Source: Acridotheres tristis
Lineage: Eukaryota > Chordata > Aves > Passeriformes > Sturnidae
DNA length: 64,000 bases
Direction: 5' to 3'
Assembly (NCBI GenBank): GCA_037013685.1
Contig: CM072894.1
Span: 8,868,841 to 8,932,840, forward strand
Positions 43,508 to 52,172 of the stretch are shown here, in pieces. The position numbers and the translations under genes were made by a program. The notes under the pieces were generated by a model that did no database searches, was not told where the DNA came from, and saw nothing but the letters and a program-made list of their open reading frames with translations. Position 1 is the stretch's first letter. Each line of letters opens with the position of its first letter.

Positions 43508-46500
43508 TCAACGGGAACCAGAGGTCGCCGAAGAACACTGGTCCTCCTGATCCAGCAGAAGTTCGGCACATCTTCCGTCGAACGTCAGCTGGATGAACTG
43601 GCTCAAGAAGGAGGGGCTCTCGTCTTCCCTCAGGGCTTGAAGGGCTGCAAGAGAGAAGAACAGAGCCACAGTCAGAGGCTGGATTGCGGGAATCCAAGGG
43701 AATCCTGCCAGGGCCATCCCAACCAGCTCCTGCCACGGCCACGAGGGAGCGGGAGACAAGGCCAGAAGGTGCTGGCCACGGATCGCCCCCCGTGTCCCTG
43801 AAAGCTGTCGGTGCTCGGCCCACGCCGGCCCCGGTCCGCACAGGGAGCAGAGCCCTCCGCAGCCCGGGCAGGGATTGGAGCTCCGTGCCCGCCATTTGCA
43901 GCCGCCCCCGGCGGCCCCCGCTGCCACGAGGACGAGGGCGGCTGCCCTCACTCACCCTCGCTGAGGACCTGGAGCTCCTCCTTCTGTCCCATCAGGAGCG
44001 TTCCGGCGAGTCCTGGCAACACAGAGCCCGTGGCGGCCCCAGCGGCACAGCTGCCCCCCACGGGCGCTGCCAGCCCTGCGGCCACACGGCCTCGTCCCCC
44101 GGCAGGGCTCAGCCCGGGCCCCTGCCCACGGTGCCGCCCAAGGGCGCGGCTGCGGGAGGGCAGGCGGGGCTGCGCCGCGCCGGGCCCGGCTCCCGCTGCC
44201 GGGGCAGCAGCCGGGCGGGGAGGCGGGGAGGGACGGCGGGCTGGCGGCTCACCGATGAACCTGACGGCCGCCCGTCGCAGGCGCTGCTGTGGGTTCTGCA
44301 GGCACGGCAGGGCCCAGCGCAGATGCTCGGCCGCTCGGCTCTCGTCCTCCAGCAGCTGCGGAGAGCGCCAGGAGGGAAGGCTTGGCGCGGGCTCTGCCCC
44401 TCGGCCGGGCGCTGCCTGCGCCCAGCCCCGGCCTCCCCGGCCCGCACAGCCCCGAGGCCCGGCTGGGCCGGGGCTCCGCGGGCACCTGGCTCGGGGCCGG
44501 AGGAGCCCGGCCAGGAGCCCTCCCGCCCCAGGCGAGGGAGCAGCGTGCGGGGCGCAGGCTGGCTGCCCTGGGTGCGGCGCTGGGCAGGGCCACAGCTGCC
44601 GGCCCCGCACCCTGAGCTCCGAGGGCAGGGGGCTTCTCCAGCCTGCGGCCGGGGCTTCCAGGCTGGCCTTACCAGGCGCTCGGCGAAATTCATGCGCCTC
44701 TCCTGGGTCAGCGGCTCCTCGAGATCTGTCCTGCTCAGGAACCGTGCCGCACAAAGCAGGGTTTCGCGAGAGGCCTGGGGAGCAGCAGAGAGCCGGAGGT
44801 GGCACCGGAGCGCGGGGCACGGCACTCGCGTCCCTGTGCAAGGCCAGGGCAGGAGGCAGCCGAGCCCCCGGCCAGGGATGCAGCAGCTGACACAAAACCT
44901 CACCTCCGCCACGCGCTGGTTCTCGTCGTGCCAGCGCAAGAAGAGTGGAAGCAGGCTCTGGTTCACAGTTCTCGTGAGAGCCTCTTTCCCCTCTTCCACT
45001 ACCAGCTCCATCACCTTGGAGAAGAGCTGGATGGAGAGCAGCTGCACATGGCTGTTGTCCTGGAGGAAAGGAGAAGACCTCAGCACTGACTACGCTGGGC
45101 CCAGCAGGGCAAAGGCCCAAAACTGCCCAGGGCACAAAGTTCCCGGGCAGCATCCAGTGCCCGTGGACACAGAGCCTTACATTCTCAAAGTGTGGCAGAA
45201 GTGACTCAGTCAGTTTCAGGGCAGTGGCACTGGATATCTTGAGGTCTTTTTCCTGGAGCATATGGGTGAGCACAGAGAGGGTCATCCCAACCATCTCTCC
45301 ATCTGGATCAGCCAGCTGCTTCACCAGGAGATGACACAGGCTGCATATTCCTCCGCTCTGTGTGCAACACAAGGCTGTGCTGTGAAATCCTGGAGGGCTG
45401 CAGCACCAACAGCGCCCTGGCCCTGCAACCCCACTCAGCTGCATCAGGGCCCAGAGGCCTGTGCCGAGGCAGCTGAATTGGGAGGCAGGAGAGCTGGGAG
45501 CAGCTGCCTCAGCTGCTGAATCCCAGGCAAGCCCAAGGGGCTGCGTTCCCCAGCCCCACGCTGCCAGCGCGGCTTCAGCCACTGCCCCCTTCTCACCAGC
45601 GAGGGCTCCTTGCTGAGCACCACGAGGCCTCTGAGCTGCAGGCGCAGCCTGTCCCTGCTCTCGCTCGGCAGGTGCCTGGACATGACCAGCAGGGCAATGT
45701 GCCCGTGTTTGCTCAAGTCCAGACACTCCAGGACCTGAAAGGCACAGGGCAGTGACAGGGGACAGGCCGGCAGGAGCGAGGAACCGCCCAGGGCCGGGCC
45801 CAGGCAGAAGCGCCGGGCGCGCGCCCCGTGCCAGGCGGCTGCAGCTCCGAGAGGCCAGAGAGCTGGGAGGCAACTCAGGCAGGAAGCGCTGGCCCTCAGG
45901 CTCACCTCCACAAAGAACGCCAGGGCAGGCAGATCCCAGCGTGGCTGCTTCCAGATGAGCAGGCTGAGCAGGTGCTCGGCGATGCAGGAACACAAGGGTC
46001 TCAAGCTACGGCGCATTTCCCTGGCAGGGGGAGAAAGGCACCGAGGCCCTGAGCCAGGCAGGCAGACCTCTGCCAGGAGTGACTGACAGAGGTGTGATGA
46101 TTGCCCAGCACCCTGCGAGGGCACTGGGCCCTTTGGGAAGCGGCTGCTCCTGGGCACCCTCCTCTCCCAGCCTTTTCCAGTCTGCTCGGCCGTTCCTTGG
46201 TGCCAAGGCCCCCTCACCCACAACCACGGGGACGGTGTGGGGCACTCCGGGCACAGGGCACCAGTGCTGCTGGTGGTGGTGGGGAGACGGGGGGTCTCAC
46301 CTGGCCAGCAGACCCACTGCATAGTGCTGGGTGTCGGCACAGAGCATGGTGTCCCAGACCCGCTTGTGCTCCAGAGCCACCAGCAGCTTTTTGTCACAGC
46401 CCAGTTGGCAGAACAGAGCCTTCATGGTCTGCACTGCAAACCTGTGTGCAGAACAAAGGCCAGGTCACGCTGGGAGCACTGGCCCTGGCCACAAGGGCAC

Positions 46501-48734
46501 GGGAAGGACAGGGCGACTGGAACCTGTTTGGGTTGCTGGGAAGGCGGTGTTCCTCCCGGCATGTTGTCCAGAAATTCTCAACTTCTTGTGACATCTGCTC
46601 TGTGGTGCTGAAAATTTGGAAGAGCAGAGCCACGAACAGATAGGTAGAATGAAGGAGTATTGCAGTGTGCCACTCAGGCACACGGATCATCACCCACAGC
46701 ACCACAGTTGCCTGCAAAAGACAAAGCACCCCGAGGCAGCGCTCAGTGCCGAGGTGTCCGTGTGGCAGGGCCCCAGGAGAGACACAGGGGGAGCTCCCGG
46801 CCTGCTGCCCCTGAGCCTGCCCCTAGCCCAGCTTTCAGCCCAGCCCCTGAGGCTGGGAGCTGCAGGGCACTGGGCAGAGCATGGAGAGCTGCTGGAGAGG
46901 CCACCTGGAGAGCGAGCAAAGGCCAGTTGCAGAAACTCACAGCCAGGGCAAAGATGGCCTCGTTGTCCTCTCTGGAGAAGAGCATGCCGTCCTCCATCAC
47001 AGAGAGCAGCGCTGCAAGCACCTCCTGCACTGCCAGTCCCGACGAGCCGATGGTTCTCCACATCAGGGCGGCAGCTCTGTGGGACCAGAGCCGTGCATCA
47101 GTACCACGCCCTGCACAGCTGCGCGGGGCCGGGTGACAGAGCCCTGGCGCCCTGAGGGGCAGGGAGGGAGCACGGCAGCAGGAACAGTGGGGCCCATGGA
47201 CCCCGGAGCTCTCTGCCTGTCTGGCAGAGCCCACTGGACAGGCTGCACAGAGCGATGGCCCTACAGGCCAGGGAGCCCTGAGCTCTCGAGGCAGCTGGGC
47301 CCCGTACCTGTCGCACGATGGGGCACAGTGCAGGAGGCTCATCACCACGTTAGCAGCGTGTTCTTCAGCCAGCGTCACAAAGTAATTTTCCAGCCCAATA
47401 TCCATAGTCATAGAGGACACAAGTCTCTGGTGAATGTCCTTCACCATGGCTGGCACCTGGACGAGGCACGGGGAGGACTTGGAGCGCTGTCCAAGGCAGC
47501 AACTTCCGCAGCTTCCACCAAGAAGCTCTTCCCTTCCCACTGCACTGTGCTGGCCTCAAAGGCTGAAAGGGCACATGATCGTGGGAGGCCTTCAGCCCTG
47601 GCCCCAGGGTGCTTACCTGCTGCGGAGAAAAAACACCCTTCTCCTGGAAGAAATCCAGAGCGGGAGCAGGAATGGCAGTCTCAGTGGCTGCGAGGTCACT
47701 CTCTGAGCTGTCCCATGTGAGAGTGTCTGTGCTGGCCGTGTCCTCAGTCTGGGCCGTGTCCTCAGTCTGGGCCGTGTCCTGAGTCTGGGCCGTGTCCTCA
47801 GTCTGGGCCGTGTCCTCAGTCTGGGCCGTGTCCTGAGTCTGGGCCGTGTCCTCAGTCTGGGCCGTGTCCTGAGTCTGGGCCGTGTCAGCCTTTGCCATGC
47901 CCTCAGCTGTTGCCGTGGCAGCGCTTTCTGCACTTGCAGAGGACGCTGTGCTGGCTCTAGGCCCTGCCTGCAGCTGGGTCAGCCTGGAGTCAGGCTCAGC
48001 CGTGCCCTCGGTTGCTGTGGCCTTGGTCCTCCTACGCCGAATGCGCAGGAACTTCCGCAGCACCTGCAGCAGAACGAAGGGCGGGAAGGGAGGGACGCTC
48101 CATGGAGTGCTCCAAGCGCGGTGCAGGGCCGAGCAGTGACAGCAGGCCCGGCCCAGGTGGGGATGGCCACAGGTACCTGCACAGCTCTACGGAAGCGGCC
48201 ACGAGCGGGGTTCTGCTCCTGTGTCCGGTCCTTCCCTGCATCTGGCACAGAGCGAGCACAGCCAGAGCTGAGGGGCTGTGGGAGAGGCCGGAGAACGCAG
48301 CCCAGCCCTGCGCTCCCTGGGCAGGGACAGCCCCCAGATGGCCAGGGATGGAGCATGGCCACTAGAGGGGCAGCCCTGGCCCGTGTTCCGTCCTGTCTGT
48401 GGGCATGTCCAGAGGGGAGGGGAGGGGATGGGATGGGATGGGATGGGATGGGATGGGATGGGATGGGATGGGATGGGATGGGATGGGATGGGATGGGATG
48501 GGATGGGATGGGATGGGATGGGATGGGATGGGATGGGATGGGATGGGATGGGATGGGACGGGGCGGGGCCAACCTGGCTGTGAGCCCCAGCCCTGTGGCC
48601 CAGCTCTGTCACTCACCGTCCTGCAGCATCTCCAACTGCTCCAGTTCTTGAGGCTGCTGTGCTGGGGCAGCTGCAGGGCCATTCTTCTTTTTCCCCCGAA
48701 GCGTCCTGAAGAAGCTGAGCATTCTGCCCGCCAT
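43508..48734 (-). CDS. Maestro heat-like repeat (MROH) family protein, 15 coding exons, 740 aa, apparently intact
   Basis: Joined minus-strand exons: 48734-48617, 48235-48177, 48063-47617, 47456-47308, 47076-46941, 46711-46524, 46441-46301, 46020-45906, 45734-45597, 45357-45181, 45059-44904, 44774-44673, 44355-44253, 44012-43956, 43644-43508 (stop included). Total 2,223 nt. All introns are GT/AG, 82-381 bp, with compatible phases and no internal stop. The start has A at -3 and G at +4. Residues 1-59 are Ala/Gln/Glu-rich; 62-73 are strongly basic (RIRRRRTK). Residues 122-169 are eight six-residue repeats. Residues 209 to about 700 are helical HEAT-type sequence with blocks I recognise from bird MROH proteins: VPAMVKDIHQRL, MWRTIGSSG, HYAVGLLAREMRR, LLPLFLRWHDENQRVAE, RAAEHLRWALPCLQ. 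The length suits the compact avian members, usually labelled MROH7- or MROH2B-like; I cannot choose the orthologue. No catalytic residues are known; a scaffold role is inferred. Introns exclude a retrocopy. Confidence 0.9.
43700..44880. promoter_or_regulatory. Intragenic CpG island over exons 12-14 and their introns
   Basis: CpG density and GC content here are visibly the highest in the window, higher than around the start codon. The island covers introns 12 to 14 and the neighbouring exons. It may be only a composition effect, or an internal or antisense promoter. No transcription evidence is available from sequence alone. Confidence 0.55.
47735..47878 (-). repeat. Coding minisatellite, 8 units of 18 bp, in MROH exon 3
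   Basis: Eight exact-length 18-bp units encode eight copies of a six-residue motif, QTQDTA or QTEDTA. Units differ almost only at one position, CAG against GAG (Gln or Glu). In protein order the variable residue runs Q E Q E E Q E E, so a three-unit 54-bp block (Q E E) is itself duplicated. The array adds a disordered acidic Thr/Gln segment between the basic N-terminus and the HEAT region. Because the unit is a multiple of three, length changes keep the frame. Confidence 0.95.
48425..48554. repeat. Pentanucleotide microsatellite (GGGAT)26 in MROH intron 1
   Basis: Twenty-six uninterrupted GGGAT units are visible on the plus strand, flanked by imperfect GGGGA and GGGAC/GGGCG sequence. The array sits in the 381-bp first intron (48236-48616). 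Runs of three G separated by two bases repeat throughout, which fits the usual G-quadruplex pattern on the plus strand, the template strand for this gene. Perfect purity suggests recent expansion and likely length polymorphism. Confidence 0.97.
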
Positions 48735-49075
48735 CTTCTGTGTCACCTCGAGGGCACTTTCGAGACAGATTCCTCGGAAAGGTCAGAGTCCGGGAGCGCC
48801 GCAGTCACTCCTTGAAGGTGTCTGCGACAGAGAAGCCTCAGGAAGACTACAGGACAGCAAGTCCTGCACTCTGGTCTCGAGGGCTCCTGCCGCAATGACA
48901 GGAGACTCCTCGTGAAGGATTGAAGTCACCAATTCCTACGGCCTGGCCCCGAGGGCACTGGCCGCAGGGATGGTAGATGCCTCGGAAAACGTTCCGAGTC
49001 ACCGAGTGACGCAGTCTGGCCGCGAGGCCAGCCACAGGGATGGATGGGAGATGCCTCGGAAAAGCTCCGGGTCAG
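48735..49075 (-). promoter_or_regulatory. Diverged 72-bp tandem repeat forming the proximal promoter/5' UTR of the MROH-like gene
   Basis: Reading the minus strand, a motif of the form TTTTCC or CTTTCC followed by GAGG(C/A)(A/T)TCT recurs with GAG starting at 49057, 48983, 48911, 48839 and 48775, spacings of 74, 72, 72 and 64. Middles of the first three units share CCTGTGGC/CCTGCGGC, a (G)CCCTCG-like block and a GGCCAG-like block. The last unit ends next to the start codon at 48734. The sequence is CpG-rich and I see no TATA box. It probably contains the transcription start and 5' UTR, but the exact start site cannot be read from sequence. Confidence 0.7.
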
Positions 49076-50565
49076 GCACAAACGAGCTGGCTGTGCAGGG
49101 GCTCCTCACAGCACCGCTCTCTCCGTCCTGTCCCGTCGCGTGCACCGAGCACTCTGGCGTGGCCGCGCCACTGCCAGCACCTATGTCACCGTGTGTCACA
49201 AAGGGCTGCTTGGACACCGTGTTCCACCTGTTCCATGGTGTCTGTGCTGTACTGTGTCACAAAGGGCCCTTGGACATGATGCCACGGGGCCGCCCCCAGC
49301 CCACCCGAAGTGCCCCAGTGTCTGTGACAGCCTGAGACACACCGAGACCGGCCAAGTGCTCAGGGAAGGACTCTCCACGGTGCCTGGCCCGCACAGCCCA
49401 GCTCGGTGCTGGGCCTGGAGCACAGCAGCTTCCAGCCAGCAAGAGGCAAACGCATCTTGCCAAGAGTTAAAAACACACCAGATAGGGAAAATGGCATTAG
49501 TGTGTGGAATAAAGGCCTTTGAATTCACAGCTCTCCAAGAGAGCTTTGGGACTCTCAGCTGGGCAGAGATGATGTGGCTCACACCTGTGCTGAAATGGGG
49601 GAACACACCCTGCCGCAGGTGCTTGGCTTGGTCTCCGCAGGCCCAGGCAGATGCCAAAGCTGCTCTTCACAGCCTCCTCCCTTCCCACGGCCCTCTGCCC
49701 CTCTGAGTGCAAGGAGCCTCAAGGAGGCCCTGAAAGGAGCACAGGAAGCCAAAGGAAGACAGCTGCACCTACCTCACTGGGGGCTCCTCGGGGAGCACTG
49801 TCCTTGAGTAGCAAGCCTCTCCTTCAAAGGCATTTCCCCACATTTGTACATGTCCTGGGGTACACCAACACACGCTTAGGAAAACGTAGCAAGGCTGAAT
49901 TACTTCTGGTCCTTGCAATACAGCCACTCCAGCTCGAGCTCATCTCCCTTCCCCCGGGTGGGTTTCCACGTGTCGCTTCGGGCACGCAGCCCCGGGCCCC
50001 CTACAAACACGAGCTGCCCGCTGCCTCTTCACGGCCTCAACTCCCGCCTGCGGTCTCGGCAGCCAAACCAGGCTGTTGCCAGCCAGAGAGCAGAGCCCTG
50101 TTCCCGCAGGAGGCTCTGGTGAGCACCTTCCAGGACTCTGCTCTGTGCCCACAGCACTTCTCATGCTCACTCCGAACGCTCTGGGGACAGTAGAGCACAA
50201 GCTGGCCGGCTCTGGGCTCAGCAGAACCCAAACTCAGGCAGGCGCAGGGAGACGCAGCAGCTGTTTTGCAGCCATGTCCAAGAGAGATGGAAGGGTACCC
50301 TGCCTCTGGTCTCACTCGTTGCGTTTCTGACTGGGTCTGAGGCAGGGGCTGCCATTCCTCTCTTGTGGGGAGACCAGAACCCCCAGAACCTCACCCAGCG
50401 TGCAGGCACTGCCTGACAGCGCTCCGTCCCCTGGGACGGTCGCGCCTCTGAGTCTCAGCCACTCCGCCACTACTGCTACTGCTGCTGCTGCTGCTTCATG
50501 TGCTTTTAGGCACACTCAAAGCTCACTGTTAGGCCACGTTGGCCTCCGGTTCTTCCCTTTTCCCA
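49076..50565. other. GC-rich spacer upstream of the MROH-like gene, no supported gene
   Basis: This is about 1.5 kb of GC-rich sequence with overlapping open frames in several phases, as expected from composition. None matches the MROH exons or another family I recognise. A 15-base block TGTGTCACAAAGGGC occurs at 49192 and again 61 bases later at 49253, followed both times by a related CTTGGACA segment. A short interrupted CAG/CTG-type trinucleotide run lies at about 50470-50496. Confidence 0.5.
49192..49278. repeat. Two-copy 61-bp tandem duplication
   Basis: Identical 15-base blocks at 49192-49206 and 49253-49267 are each followed by a similar (T)GCTTGGACA / CCTTGGACA stretch. Intervening parts have diverged. 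Confidence 0.6.
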
Positions 50566-50745
50566 TCCCTGTGTAGGGATGGAGCATTGCTGTGCTCTTC
50601 AGGCTGCTGTGCTGGGGCAGCTGCAGGCCCTTTGAACAGCCCGAGCAATCTGCCCACCAATCCACTATCTGGCTTTGCAGCCACTGTGAATAAAGAGGCC
50701 TTGAGAAAGCTCCGAGTTAACAAGTCCAGGTGCCAGATAGTCTTT
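50566..50745 (-). pseudogene. Decayed copy of MROH exon 1 and part of its promoter repeat
   Basis: The 27-base stretch at 50601-50627 is identical to 48651-48677 inside exon 1, and both encode GPAAAPAQQP in the same orientation. Upstream residues (LVGRLLGLFKGP) resemble the exon 1 start (MAGRMLSFFRTLRGKKKNGP) with a short deletion. The initiator ATG is replaced by TTG. Before it on the minus strand lies ACTCGGAGCTTTCTCAAGGC, which matches the promoter repeat phrase around TTTTCCGAGGC. The exon 1 donor is not preserved at the equivalent point and an in-frame stop follows near 50529. Best read as a remnant of a tandem paralogue. An alternative, noncoding first exon cannot be excluded, since a GTGAGC donor-like site lies just after that stop. 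Confidence 0.65.
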
Positions 50746-52003
50746 CTGTGGTTTGCTGGCTTATTTTGACTTTTGTACACATGAGAAATGGACTTTGGCA
50801 CTTGAAGTCTTAAAAGCTTTCGTGAGACTCAGCTGCTTACTTTGCTGAACGTGCAGTGTGATGCAGGGTTATATCTCAAGTTTTTTGCATGTGTTTTTAA
50901 TGAACTTCATCTTTTAATTTGTATACTGTGCTTCAAAGGTTGAATAATTCCAGGGTATTTTTATGTGAGGAAACATTGGTGTTAAGACAGTCCTTTTGCT
51001 GCATATCAAGTCAGTCTCGCAGCAACTGAGAGTCCACAGAAAGAAAAAGCGTATAAACAAAGTGCTTCTTGTCTTTCTGGGACACCCTGGTCCGGAATCC
51101 ATCCTTCACTTGATCTGTACACTTACTTTTATTACCATTGGTTTTTTTTTTTAGTGTACTATTAATTTTCCATGGACAGCAATATTCATTTCATACCTGT
51201 TTGTATATTATGCCTGCTTTTAAAAATGGCAAAAGTAAAAAATTAAAATGTTTTATCAATGCCTGAAGGCCCCTCATTAATATCCACATTGTGGTATAGA
51301 GCAGTGCTGCCAAATAAACCTTGCACCATTAGTATCTATTGAGTTGTCTTGGCAACAAAAGAAGGAGTCTCACCTCACAGCACAACCGTGCTCAATGCCC
51401 TGTTTGTGACTGATTACAGTTACTTATCTGCTACCATATATGAAATGTGTGGTGATTTCAGGATGGGATTTTCATTCTGGATATGTAGGATTTGCAGTCT
51501 TCAATCTTTTGGAAACATTATGCATAGACTGATTTGCTTTGCTAGGTTCTGGCCATGCTCAGCTCTGTTTTTTCAAGTTTTACCATTAGCGGCCTCTCAA
51601 GGGTTTTACAAAAGTCTCTCAGAGGCGTCTCAGAGCCATTTTCATATTTTCCCCTTTTTGTATTTCATGTAGTTTTCCTTTGTATAGAACGCAAATGCAC
51701 ACTGCAAACAAACTGTTCAGAGCAGCTAAACTTGAAGGGATCAAATAATTTTTTTTCCTTGCTTCACCTTCTCTGTTAAGATTATTAAAGCTGCTCTGAG
51801 TCTTAGCTTTTCACAGAGTATTTTAAAAATTATTGGGTTAGATAGAATGTGAAAACTTATAGGAGAGAGAGTGAGACGATCTGTCTCTGAGCAGTTTCTT
51901 GCAGCAATGGCAGCTCTTTAAACTGTAGTATTTCACTATCTAAGAGTGCTTCTCATCCGTTGTATTGCCCTTTCCTGCAGTCGTTTTTCACAATTAATCA
52001 AAA

Positions 52004-52172
52004 AATCCTAGAATATCCCGCATTGAAAGGGATGCACAGGACAGCCACAAGAAACCCACCACGTGCCTTAGAGCATATAGTTCAAACACTCCTTGAACTC
52101 TGGCACATTTGGTGCTGTGACCACTTCCTGTCCTTTTTCTCTTCTTTTCTATGGTCCCAGGTGTCCAGTGCT
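52004..52172 (-). mobile_element. Older CR1 LINE 3' fragment
   Basis: The plus strand reads ATCCTAGAATATCCCGCATT then GAAAGGGATGCACAGGACAG, followed by CTTGAACTCTGGCACATTTG and GTGCTGTGACCACTTCC. This matches, with many differences, an older CR1 subfamily type (TAGAATATCC…TTGGAAGGGA…). An inserted pyrimidine-rich stretch near 52130-52150 interrupts it before a GGTGTCCAGTGCTC end. Orientation is minus, like the CR1 at 54408. No coding part remains. Confidence 0.75.

Larger units (their letters stand above)
42990..50745. other. Sharply bounded GC- and CpG-rich block
   Basis: Base composition rises abruptly near 42,990 and falls again near 50,750, with AT-rich DNA on both sides. The block contains the whole MROH-like gene and the upstream exon 1 copy. 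The coincidence of the edges with the duplicated unit suggests that the segment came as one piece by DNA-level duplication. No flanking target-site duplication was recognised by eye. Confidence 0.6.

Noticed and set aside
43684..45204. 506-codon open frame on the plus strand across the MROH gene
   Set aside because: Antisense shadow of GC-rich, CpG-dense exons and introns. Arg/Gly/Pro/Ala-rich composition, no recognisable domain, and the opposite strand has a fully spliced family-matching gene.
43948..45993. 681-codon minus-strand open frame
   Set aside because: It runs through introns 8-13 and is in frame with only exons 10, 13 and 14. Other exons fall in different frames and clear GT/AG sites explain the structure, so it is intron readthrough in stop-poor GC-rich DNA.
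47613..47933. Arg/Pro/Leu/Thr repeat protein frame (RPRLRT units)
   Set aside because: Alternative frame of the exon 3 minisatellite, not the family-consistent frame.
48187..48682. Repeat proteins of GWDGM or IPSHP type around 48.4-48.6 kb
   Set aside because: Translations of the intronic GGGAT microsatellite in various frames.
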